A stretch of 64,000 bases of DNA from Thinopyrum elongatum (lineage: Eukaryota > Streptophyta > Magnoliopsida > Poales > Poaceae). The stretch spans positions 353,506,526 through 353,570,525 of the forward strand of contig CM022299.1 in NCBI GenBank assembly GCA_011799875.1, written 5' to 3'. The notes beneath the pieces are model-generated. The model did not search any database and was not told the origin of the DNA. It saw nothing but the letters and a program-made list of their open reading frames with translations. The position numbers and the translations under genes are program-made. Positions 22,295 to 32,670 of the stretch are shown here, one piece after another. The stretch's first letter is position 1; every line of letters begins with the position of its first letter.

Positions 22295-23324
22295 CTTCTC
22301 TTGCTCCGTTCGTTAGGATGCTGCCAGACAAAAAGACATATTTCAACTTCATGTCAGATCTTGCTACTTCTTGTGATGTAATAGCACTCTTAAGTAGTTG
22401 TATGGACCAATGCTATCCTTTAAGTTTATCTTGCCCATCGTTCTTGTATGATTGCAAATCATGCGCATGCTGGGAGCCTGCCGGGGCAAGCACTAGCTAT
22501 GCTGCTGTGGGGACGGGCCCTTAGCATTCTTGCAAGCATAGGCGCCACCGGCAAGTTACCCTTCGACGTTATCGATGCGGCTGCCTGGTCTATTGAGCAG
22601 ACTCGAAATAGACGAGGATGCAAGCGACAATGGAAGTGTCCCTTCGCGTTACAGATATACCATACAGAACGCTAGGGTCTAAACCAAAAGAGTCGCAAAG
22701 GATACACAAAAAGAACCTCGAAACCGGAAGTGGGTTCTACAACTTATCTTTTATTAATCTGGTGATTGCTACTGCGGGGGTGCGAGTCCCTCTTTTCCCC
22801 GGAAGCCCCACACACGGAGGTGATGCTCAACTTGTCTACAACAGGGTTGCAACGCACCACCATGTGTGGCGAGACTTGCCGGGGTAGGATGAAAATAAGC
22901 CCTACATCGATTCCCTTTCATAGCAATGCAGCTCCGCGGGGCTGGGGGTGGAGACCCGATGGATTCGCCGCGGCCCATGGCTTAGCTGAACGTTCATTTC
23001 CTGTGGAAAGAACGTTGGCATCACCGGGTGCAGCTTATCAATGACCGGATCCTCTGTCTTTGCACCGCTGCCGCCGCATCCTACGCACGAAAGAGATCGT
23101 GGCAGGAGCGATAACAACACTACTTACGATGGATGCGCCGCCCATGGCGTCCAACTTATCCGCCGCGGCCGCGGTGCCCGTAGCGCTCGTAGCCGCAGGC
23201 GGAGGGACTGATGAAATAGGTAATGGCGCCGCCGCTCCACTCTTCTTCTCTTGAGAGACATAGACAATGAAGATTGACGAAGATCAACGCGCTGACTACT
23301 GCTTTAGGTTCGCACAAACGACAC
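22295..23324 (-). other. Non-coding leader between E's 5' LTR and its antisense gene
   Basis: About 1 kb holds the 3' UTR side of the antisense gene and what should be the gag region of E. The short open frames here (such as 22769-22978) match nothing I recognise. It is GC-mixed, with no repeats or RNA genes seen. Confidence 0.5.
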
Positions 23325-23342
23325 CCCCTACCTGGCACGCCA
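23325..23342 (-). promoter_or_regulatory. Primer-binding-site-like motif of E
   Basis: On the minus strand this reads TGGCGTGCCAGGTAGGGG, 4 bases inside the 5' LTR of E. Confidence 0.72.
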
Positions 23343-23940
23343 AAGATGTCGGCGTGGAAGCACGATCACCTATGGGGCAGGGGTGCCCCTTTGTGGTTCG
23401 GCAAGGGGATGGCCGTTTTGCACAAAGAGTACAAGCAGCAGGTGACAACACAGTGATGGACAACTCTCTTTACCCAGGTTCGGGCCGCTTTGCAGCGTAA
23501 AACCCTAGTCCTGCTATGGTGGATTGAACTTGAGGAAGGCGAAGACACGAGGTGCACTAGCCCGGCAAGGGTGCCTGGGGGAATGCAACTACGTGCGGAC
23601 AAGTGTGAGGGGGTCGAGGTGTTCGAACCCTTTGCTAGGTTGCCTCGGGCCACCTTTTATAGCTCAAGGGGCGACCACAATGGTGAAACAGTCATTTGAA
23701 TGTGATTAGATACCTAACAGTGCTATCATACCTAACTCTGGCAATTAGGACAAAGTGCATTAAATGCACTGCTAGGTGTCGTGCTGAGGTTGAAGCCCGG
23801 CAAGCCTGCCGCACCGCTTATCCGCCTCTTCTTATTAGCGTGACACGTCCTCTGGACGGTGTCAATAAACCTAATCTCTTCCTCATCATGCTGCCACATG
23901 CCTGACAGGATCCACCTGGTTGCTTGGCACCTTGACACCA

Positions 23941-25501
23941 TGCTACTTCTTGAGCTTGCGTTGATTTTTCCCTTGAAGAGGAAAGGTGATGCAGCAAAGT
24001 AGAGATAAGTATTTCCCTTAGTTAAGAACCAAGGTATCAATCCAGTAGGAGGCACAAGCAAGTCTCCAATATATGCACCTGCACAAACTAACAAACACTT
24101 GCACACAACGCGAAAAAGGGGTTGTCAATCCCTTCACGGTCACGAACAAGAGTGAGATCTAACAGAGATAGGTATAAAAGATAAATAAAAGAGCAAACTA
24201 AAGTTAATATAAATAAACTGCAGCAAGGTATTTTTGTTTTTTTTGTTTATAGATCTGAAAATATATGATGGAAAATAGACCCGGGGGCCATAGGTTTCAC
24301 TAGAGGCTTCTCTCTTGAAGAAAACATATGGTGGGTAAACAAATTACTGTTGAGCAATTGATAGAAAAGCGCATAATTATGAAGACATCTAAGGCAATGA
24401 TCATGAATATAGGCATCACGTCCGTGAAAAGTAGACCGAAACAATTCTGCATCTACTACTGTTACTCCACACATCGACCGACTCCTGCCTGCATCTAGAG
24501 TATTAAGTTATAAGAACAGAGCAACGCTTTAAGTAAGATGACATGATGTAGAGGGATAAACTCAAGCAATATGACAAAAAACCCATCTTTTTATCCTTGA
24601 TGGCAACAATACAATACGTGCCTCGCTACCCCTTCTGTCACTGGGTGAGGACACCGCAAGATTGAACCCAAAACTAAGCACCTCTCCCATTGCAAGAAAA
24701 ACCAATCTAGTTGGCCAAACCAAACCGACAGTCGAAGAGAAATACAAAGATATCTTAATCATGCATAAAAGAGTTCAGAGAAGACTCAAATAATATTCAT
24801 AGATAATCTGATCATAAATCCATAATTCATCGGATCTCAACAAATGCACCGCAAAAGAAGATTACATGGAATAGAACTCCAAGAACATCAAGGAGAACAT
24901 TGTATTGAAGATCAAAGAGAGAGAAGAAGCCATCTAGCTACTAGCTATGGACCCTTAGGTCCATGGTAAACTACTCACGCTTCATCGAAAGGGCAGCAAG
25001 GTTGATGTAGAGGCCCTCCATGATCGAATCCCCCTCCGGCGGAGTGCTGGAAAAGGCCCCAAGATGGGATCTCACGGGAACAGAAGCTTGCGGCGGCGGA
25101 AAAGTATTTTTGGTGTGCCCTATGGTATAGGGGGAATATTTGAGGATTTATAGTGCAGAGATTAGGTCAATTTGGTCTACGAGGAGCCCACAAGCAAGGG
25201 GGCGCGCCGCCACGGCTTGTGGTCGCCTGGTGGGTCTTCTGGTCTCCTCTCCAAGTCTCGTGGGTTTCTTCTGGTCCAAGAAAAATCACCATAAAGTTTT
25301 ATTCCGTTTGGACTCCGTTTGATATTCCTTTTATCTAAAAGTCAAAAACAAGGAAAAACAGAAACTAGCACTGGGCTCTAGGTTAATAGGTTAGTCCCAA
25401 AAATAATATAAAATAGCATATTAATGCACATAAAACATCCAAAACAGATAATATAATAGCATGGAACAATAAAAAATTATAGATACGTTGGAGACGTATC
25501 A
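23941..25501 (-). repeat. 3' LTR of D2
   Basis: Intact LTR of 1561 bp from TGCTACTTC to GAGACGTATCA, followed by AGCATCCCCAAGCTT, the reversed polypurine tract. The minus-strand TATAAAT box is at 25146-25152. Confidence 0.92.
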
Positions 25502-27674
25502 AGCATCCCCAAGCTTAATTCCTGCTCGTCCTCGAGTAGGTAAATGATAAAAACAGAATTTTTGATGTGAAATGCTACCTAACATATTTATCAATGCAAT
25601 TTTCTTTATTGTGGCAAGAATATTCAGATCCATAAGATTCAAAACAAAAGTTTAATACTGACATAAAAACAATAATACTTCAAGCATACTAATAAAGCAA
25701 TCTTGTCTTCTCAAAATATCATGGCCAAAGAAAGTTATCCCTACAAAATCATGTAGTCTGGCTATGCTCCATCTTCATCACACAAAGTATTTCATCATGC
25801 ACAACCCCGATGACAAGCCAAGCAATTGTTTCATACTTTTGGTGTTCTCAAACCTTTTCAACTTTCACGCAATACATGAGCGTGAACCAAGGATATAGCA
25901 CTATAGGTGGAATAGAATATGGTGGTTGTGGAGAAGACAAAAGGAAGGAGAAAGTCTCACATCAACTAGGCAAATTAGTGGGCTATGAAGATGCCCATCA
26001 ATTGATATCAATGCAAGTGAGTAGGGATTGCCACGCAACGGATGCACTAGAGCTACAAGTGTTTGAAAGCTCAAAAAGAAACTAAGTGGGTGTGCATCCA
26101 AATTTCTTGCTCATGAAGACCTAGGGCAATTTGAGGAAGCCCATCATTGGAATATACAAGCCAAGTTCTATAATGAAAAATTCCCACTAGTATATGGAAG
26201 TGACAAAATAGGAGACTCTCTATCATGAAGAACATGGTGCTATTTCAAAGCACAAGTGTGGAAAATGATAGTAACATTATCCCTTCTCTCCTTTTCTCTT
26301 TTTTTTGTTTGGGCTTCTTTGGCCTCTTTTTTTATTTGGGCTTCTTTGGCCTCTTTTATTATTATTTTTAAAGTCCGGAGACTCATCCCAACTTGTGAGG
26401 GAATCTTAGCTTCCATCATCCTTTCCTCACATGGGACAATGCTCTAATAATGATGGTCATCACAATTTTATTTACTTACAACTCAAGAATTACAACTCGA
26501 TACTAGAACAAAGATATGACTCTATATGAATGTCTCATGCATATGAGAACAATATGACAATGATGGTATGTGTCATAATAAAATGGAACGGTGGAAGTTG
26601 CATGGCAATATATCTCGGAATGGCTATGGAAATGCCATAATAGGTAGGTATGGTGGCTGTTTTGAGGAAGGTTATATGGTGGGTTTAATGCACCGGCGAA
26701 AGTTGTGCGGTACTAGAGAGGCTAGCAATGGTGGAAGGGTGGGAGTGCGTATAATCCATGGACTCAACATTAGTCATAAATAACTCACATACTTATTGAA
26801 AAAGTTTATTAGCCATCGAAACAAAGTACTAATATGCATGCTCTTAGGGGGATTGATTGGTAGGAAAAGACCATCGCTCGTCCCCGACCGCCACTCATAA
26901 GGAATACAATCAAAGAATAAATCATGCTACGACTTCATTACATAACGGTTCACCATACGTGCATGCTACGGGAATCACAAACTTTAACACAAGTATTTCT
27001 ACCAATCCACAATTACTCACTAGCATGACTCTAATATCACCATCTTTATATCTCAAAACAAATGCAAGGAATCAAACTTCTCATATATTCAATGCTCTTT
27101 ATATAAAAGTTTTTATTATTTCCCTCTTGTATGCCCATCATATCAGGACTAAATTCATAACATAAGCAAATTGCCATGCTGTTTAAGACTCTCAAAATAA
27201 TATAAACGAAGCATGAGAGTTCAACAATTTCTATAAAATAAAACCACCGCCGTGCTCTAAAAATATAGAAGTGAAGCACTAGAGCAAACTGCCTAGCTCA
27301 AAAGATATAAGTGAAGCACATAGAGTATTCTAATAAATTCACGATTAAAGTGTGTCCCTCTCAAAAGGTGTGTACAGCAAGGATGATTGTGGCAAACTAA
27401 AAATCAAAGAATCATATCATACAAGACGCTCCAAGCAAAACACATATCATGTGGTGAATAAAAATATAGCCTCAAGTAAATTTACCGATGGATTGAAGAC
27501 AAAAGAGGGGATGCCATCCGGGGCAGCCCCAAGCTTAGATGCTTGGTTGTCCTTGAATATTACCTTGGGGTGCCTTGGGCATCCCCAAGCTTAGGCTCTT
27601 GCCACTCCTTATTCCGTTGGAAGTGCAAGAGATGAGATTTTATGATAGGTACTTGGTAGGCTTGATGTAGAACC
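25502..27674 (-). repeat. Internal region of D2: no genes, repeated motifs
   Basis: Three polypurine-like motifs (25503-25517, about 27518-27530, about 27577-27595) and imperfect GTGAAGCA repeats (27190-27330) mirror D1. A 29-bp unit containing GGGCTTCTTTGGCCTC is duplicated in tandem at about 26307-26360. The short open frames here (25810-26085, 26568-26783) are not supported as genes. Confidence 0.75.
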
Positions 27675-27692
27675 TCCCCGGCAAAGGAGTCA
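27675..27692 (-). promoter_or_regulatory. Decayed primer-binding site of D2
   Basis: On the minus strand this reads TGACTCCTTTGCCGGGGA, 11 bases from the 5' LTR. The 3' half is intact; the first half has changes against the D1 and canonical forms. Confidence 0.65.
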
Positions 27693-27703
27693 GAAATTCT
27701 TCT

Positions 27704-29267
27704 TGCTACTTCTTGAGCTTGCGTTGATTTTTCCCTTGAAGAGGAAAGGGTGATGCAGCAAAGTAGAGATAAGTATTTCCCTCAGTTAAGAACCAAGGTA
27801 TCAATCCAGTAGGAGGCACAAGCAAGTCTCCAATATATGCACCTGCACAAACTAAAAAACACTTGCACACAACGCAAAAAAGGGCTTGTCAGTCCCTTCA
27901 CGGTCATGAACAAGAGTGAGATATAATAGAGATAGGTAAAAAGATAAATAAAAGAGCAAACTAAAGTAAATATAAATAAACTGCAGCAAGGTATTTTTGT
28001 TTTTTTGGCTTATAGATCTGAAAATATATGATGGAAAATAGATCCGGGGGCCATAGGTTTCACTAGAGGCTTCTCTCTTAAAGAAAACATACGTTGGGTA
28101 AACAAATTACTGTTGAGCAATTGATAGAAAAGCGCATAATTATGAAGACATCTAAAGCAATGATCATGAATATAGGCATCATGTCCGTGACAAAGTAGAC
28201 CAAAACGATTCTACATCTACTATTATTACTCCACAAATCGACCGACTCCTGCCTGCATCTAGAGTATTAAGTTCATAAGAACAGAGCAACGCTTTAAGTA
28301 AGATGACATGATGTAGAGGGATAAACTCAAGCAATATGACATAAACCCCATCTTTTTATCCTTGATGGCAACAATACAATACGTGCCTCGCTACCCCTTC
28401 TGTCACTGGGTGAGGACACCGCAAGATTGAACCCAAAACTAAGCACCTCTCCCATTGCAAGAAAAACTAATCTAGTTGGCCAAACCAAACCGATAGTTCG
28501 AAGAGAAATACAAAGATATCTTAATCGTGCATAAAAGAGTTCAGAGAAGACTCAAATAATATTCATAGATAATCTGATCATAAATCCACAATTCATCGGA
28601 TCTCATCAAACGCACCGCAAAAGAAGATTACATGGAATAGAACTCCAAGAACATCAAGGAGAACATTGTATTGAAGATCAAAGAGACAGAAGAAGCCATC
28701 TAGCTACTAGCTATGGACCCTTAGGTTCGTGGTAAACTACTCACGCTTTATCGGAAGGGCAGCAAGGTTGATGTAGAGGCCCTCTGTGATCGAATCCCCC
28801 TCCGGCAGGGTGCCAGAAAAGGCCCCAAGATGGGATCTCACGGGAACAGAAGCTTGCAGTGGCAGAAAAATATTTTTGGTGTGCCCTCTGGTATAGGGGG
28901 AATATTTGAGGATTTATAGTGCAGAGAATAGGCCAAGACGGTCTACAAGGGGCCCACAAGCCAGGGGCGCGCCCCCATGGCTTGTGGCCGCCTCGTGGGT
29001 CTTCTAGCTTCCTCTCCAAGTCTCGTGGGTTTCTTCTGGTCCAAGAAAAATCACCGTAAAGTTTTATTCCGTTTGGACTCCGTTTGATATTCCTTTTCTG
29101 TAAAACTCAAAAACAAGGAAAAAACAGAAACTAGCACTAGGATCTAGGTTAATAGGTTAGTCCCAAAAATAATATAAAATAGCATATTGATGCATATAAA
29201 ACATCCAAAACAGATAATATAATAGCATGGAACAATAAAAAATTATAGATAGGTTGGAGACGTATCA
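27704..29267 (-). repeat. 5' LTR of D2
   Basis: Intact LTR of 1564 bp with TATAAAT at 28912-28918 on the minus strand. It ends GAGACGTATCA and then E's LTR resumes (CACTGATTAGCGATCTGGG). Confidence 0.92.
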
Positions 29268-29599
29268 CAGCGCACTGATTAGCGATCTGGGTGCGATAAG
29301 GTGGAGCGGTGGCGTCTTGGTGAAGGTTCCAAGGCAAAGGAGCTTGGCGGGCTCTGGCCTTGGCGGTCCCGGCAACCCTGCCGAGGCGAACTAGACTTGA
29401 CCCTGGGTGCGACCTCGACCTGGCCAGGCTCTCCTGCCCGACAAGGGAGGCCTTCCCAAGGTGGCCTTCTGCTAGCTTGTCCTTCTTGGGCCTTGGCATG
29501 CCCGGCAAGGGCAGTTAGCCTAGAGGCTTTGCAAGTCTACGCACAGGTCAGGGGGAAATAAATACCCTTGTTTGTGTACACCGACAGCGGGCGCAGCAA

Positions 29600-30381
29600 G
29601 GACGATGAGGAACCTCGCAGGTCGAACAATGGAGGCGAAAAACAATTCCCTCTTGAGGTCAAAACAGTGAATATGATCTATGCCACTCATATACCCAAGA
29701 AGGAGAGGAAGCGCGCACTTCGGGATGTCTACGCCATAGAGCATGTAGCCCCGAAATTTACTCCATGGTCGGCATGCATGTTCGATCATCTTCGACCGCA
29801 AGGACCACCCGACTAGTATTCGTCATGGAGGATCAGCGGCTTTGGTCCTAGATCCCATTATCGACGGATACCACCTTACCAGAGTCCTCATGGATGGTGG
29901 TAGCAGCCTCAACCTGATCTATGAAGATAAAGTAAGGAAAATGGGAATTGACCCGTCAAGGATCAAGCCCAGCAGCACCACCTTCAAGGGGGTCATCCCC
30001 GGCATTGAAGCCCGCTGTTCGGGCACCCTCACTTTGGAAGTAGTATTCGGCTCTCCGGATAACTTTCGGAGCGAAGACTTGATCTTCGACATCGCCCCCT
30101 TTTGCAGCGGCTATCACGCCCTCCAAGGCCGAATGGCGTTCGCTCGCTTCAACGTCGTCCCCCATTATGCCTACCTCAAATTGAAGATGCCCGGACCAAG
30201 AGGCGTCATCACAGTTAATGGCAACATGGAGCGCTCTCTCCGGACCGAGGAACACACTGCGGCCTTGGCGGCCGAATACGAAGGGATGAAGTGTCAGCTC
30301 GCCGTCAAGGCGCGAGAGGCAAGCAAGCGAGCGCGGGCCTTATATCCAGCCAAGGGGCCTCCCAGTGTTCGACGTGCATAG
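29600..30381 (+). pseudogene. Gag C-terminus and aspartic protease of G
   Basis: The gag end (KKERKRALRDVYAIEHVAP) and the protease lie in two frames, with a shift near 29780. The protease has the plant Tat form VLMDGGSSLNLIYED, then KGVIPGIEARCSGTLTLEVV and YLKLKMPGPRGVITVNG. Each block matches element A (VLMDGGNGLNLIYED, YMKLKMPGP). The frame ends at 30379-30381 where RT should begin, so the copy stops before pol. The product would have cut the polyprotein in virus-like particles. Confidence 0.78.
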
Positions 30382-30473
30382 GGATACGCCCCCCACAGCA
30401 TGCCCACCCCAGCGGTACATTACGCGCCTCGACATCACAACTTCGCGCTCAAAATACCATGGGCAGCTGCGGG

Positions 30474-30915
30474 TGAGGGAGTTATGGACTAAGGGGTCCT
30501 CGAGGCATCGGCCCATTGAATATGGGCCAGACTAGAGAAGTTGTATAGTGACGGGAGATCTATGAAGCCGTGGTGTGCCCTCCAAGTCAAGGATAGGCAG
30601 GATCTCTTTATCCCTTATTGTAATATATCTCCGGTAACCCTAACCCTACCGGTGTCTATATAAACCGAGGGTTGTAGTCTTTAGGGCTAGAGCTATATTC
30701 ATCACCTTAGGGTTTAGCTCATGCTGATCTCAAGGTAGATCTACTCTGTAACCATACTATACATCCAATACAATCAAGCAGGACATAGGGTATTACCTCT
30801 TCGAGAGGGCCCGAACCTGGGTAAACACCGTGTTCATCATCCCTTGTTCCCCATCGATCCTAGATCCACAGCTTGGGACCCCCTACCCCGAGGTCTGCCA
30901 GTTTTGACACTGACA
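30474..30915 (+). repeat. 5' LTR of A
   Basis: The LTR is TG...CA, 442 bp, with a TATATAAA box at 30657-30664 and the CCCGAACCTGGGTAAACACC block near its end. It is followed by one base and the primer-binding site. Confidence 0.95.
30657..30664 (+). promoter_or_regulatory. TATA box in the 5' LTR of A
   Basis: TATATAAA precedes CCGAGGGTTGTAG, the likely transcript start region. The same box is at 40450-40457 in the 3' LTR and 9603-9610 in A'. Confidence 0.65.
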
Positions 30916-30916
30916 T

Positions 30917-30934
30917 TGGTGCTTTCATTGAGAG
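30917..30934 (+). promoter_or_regulatory. Primer-binding site of A
   Basis: TGGTGCTTTCATTGAGAG begins one base after the LTR. It starts with the TGG complementary to a tRNA CCA end. I do not assign the tRNA. It differs from the TGGCGYGCC type of B, E and F. Confidence 0.6.
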
Positions 30935-30962
30935 TTCCGCTGTTGGATCACCCAAAGGATCG

Positions 30963-32670
30963 ATGGCTCAACCGGTCGTTGGAGACCACACCCGCTCTGA
31001 GGGCTTCCCCGCCCCTGGTCATCTCCTCGTCTTCGGCGGCATATTAGTGCGCACCGATCCCACTGGTCGCCTCGACCAAATCGAAGGTTTCGTCCCCATA
31101 AAGGGACTCACCGGTTCAGGGGCATCAACCCAGGGACCAGCAGACTTACAAGAATTAGGTATCTCTCAGAGTACGGCCTTGAAGCCTAACTCCGACAGAC
31201 CGTCCAAAAGATCTCCCGCCGAATCGCCGGAGTGTCCGGCACCCCCTTGTGCCCAGCCGGCAGACCACTTGGTAAGTCTATTCCGTGCAATGGGAATCTC
31301 CGTTATCAGGCCCATGACCTATGATCGGATCGGGCTTAAACCCGACGATCGAAAAATCAACACCCCTCCGGTCACGCACCTCGTCGCCACCGTCGAAGAG
31401 GCCCAGGAGGGGCCGCAACCTTACAGGCTAAGAACGGTGTACACTCGAGTCTCCAGCTCGGAGTCAGACACCAGCCCAGAGATATGCCCGGACTTGAGCC
31501 CCATTGCAAGATCCGGCCTCGAGCCGATCCAGCCGCGCACCAGTCCGGATCCGAGTCCTGCACAATCAGAACCGGACATGACTCAACCACCCATCAAGGA
31601 TAGTCCGGGTCCGCTGCAGGAGGGAATGCTCAAATTTTTCCCACCCACCCACCACACGGAATACTGCCCAGATTCGGGAAACCCAGACATATGGGACCTC
31701 ATGTATGTCAAACAGCTGCCAAATGAGACAGTCCATCATTATTGGGCTAGATTTCTCCTGGTGAAGAACAGGATGGTGCCTTGCTGTGGCAAAGAGATAA
31801 TTAAAGCCTTCCAGTTCAACTGCAAGGACGAGGGCCTCTTAAACGCCCTCGCTCGAATTCAAAGCTTCACCGAACTATCACACATGGTACGCAAGTATTG
31901 CGCCATGGAGAACACGTGGAGGGCGCAACAGATGAACATGGGGCCACCGCCCGCCGCGCAGCACGAAAAGTCTCGCTTTAAACGGGCATACACAAATCGG
32001 TCGCCGGAACACGAGCCTGACGAAAAGAAGACTAGGCCTAGATCAGTGCTGGACGAGTTGCTGGATAAACCATGCCCAATACACTCGGTCTTGCTAGACG
32101 CAAACCCAACCCACATACTTCGAGCCTGTTGGGTGGTAAGACAAGTGGCCAAATATGGCGAGCCAATCTTGGGCCTTACACATCCAGATAAGCAGTCCGC
32201 GGCTTCACCACAGGACCACAATGTCCTTACGGTATATGAGACATTCGCCTCAAACAATAAAAGGAAAAAGGCTCTTCGAGAGCTCAGCCAGATATATCAA
32301 GTTACGGCCGCACAGCCATGGGCAGCCGCGCCTATTACCTTTAACGAGAAGGACGAGCCAAGTCCACGTAGCAACCATGCACTGGCCGCACTGGTCCTCG
32401 ACCCAATTGTCGATGGTTTTTGGCTGACTAAAGTGCTGATGGATGGAGGCAACGGCCTCAACCTCATCTATGAGGATACTCTCGACAAGATGCAGCTCAA
32501 CAGATCTCGCATCGAACGCAACCACACCACATTCTGAGGTATAATACCCGGTAGGGAGGCACACTGCTCGGGACGCATAACCCTGGACGTTGTGTTCATC
32601 ACACCCGATAACTACAGATCCGAACCCTTGCTATTTCACATTGTACCACTTCGCAGCGGATACCACGTCC
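30963..32670 (+). pseudogene. Gag-protease of element A
   Basis: The ATG at 30963 (MAQPVVGD) opens a frame of 524 codons. A Pro/Ser-rich start is followed by the capsid region (LMYVKQLPNETVHHYWARF, then LNALARIQSFTELSHMV) with the typical retrotransposon-gag spacing. The aspartic protease begins at about 32385: VLDPIVDGFWLTKVLMDGGN with the DGGNGLN variant of the catalytic D-T/G-G/S motif. TGA at 32535-32537 interrupts it (G has a sense codon at this place), and a frameshift at about 32660-32675 separates it from the RT frame. No zinc knuckle is obvious. Confidence 0.85.

Larger units (their letters stand above)
23941..29267 (-). mobile_element. Athila-type element D2, gag-less deletion derivative
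   Basis: LTRs are 23941-25501 and 27704-29267 (1561 and 1564 bp), both TGCTACTTCTTGAGC...GACGTATCA, about 3-4% different in the part I compared. The 2.2-kb interior corresponds to the D1 3' region (polypurine motifs, GTGAAGCA repeats) joined near 27610-27640 directly to the PBS region. Gag and protease are deleted. Flanks are CACCA on the left and CAGCG on the right. The uninterrupted sister sequence at 17855-17859 reads CACTG, so the duplication has decayed or is imperfect. Confidence 0.86.
9872..29586 (-). mobile_element. Non-autonomous Tat-type element E, interrupted by A', B and D2
   Basis: With insertions removed E has a left (3') LTR remnant (9872-9905 joined to 17775-18175), an internal region of about 5.2 kb (18176-23346) and a right (5') LTR (23347-23940 joined to 29273-29586). 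The minus orientation follows from three signs: the PBS-like motif at 23325-23342, the polypurine core GGGGCTAC next to the left LTR (18176-18188 reversed), and a minus-strand TATAAAAGG at 23653-23661. No gag, RT or integrase is visible. The only gene lies antisense, on the plus strand (18588-22294). E abuts remnant G at 29587. Confidence 0.82.
23347..29586 (-). repeat. 5' LTR of E, split by D2
   Basis: The parts are 23347-23940 and 29268-29586, about 910 bp after removing D2 and the duplicated bases. The LTR starts TGTCGGCGTGGAAGC and ends GTACACCGACA. A TATAAAAGG box lies at 23653-23661 on the minus strand. Flank 3' of it is GCGGG, the start of remnant G. Confidence 0.82.
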
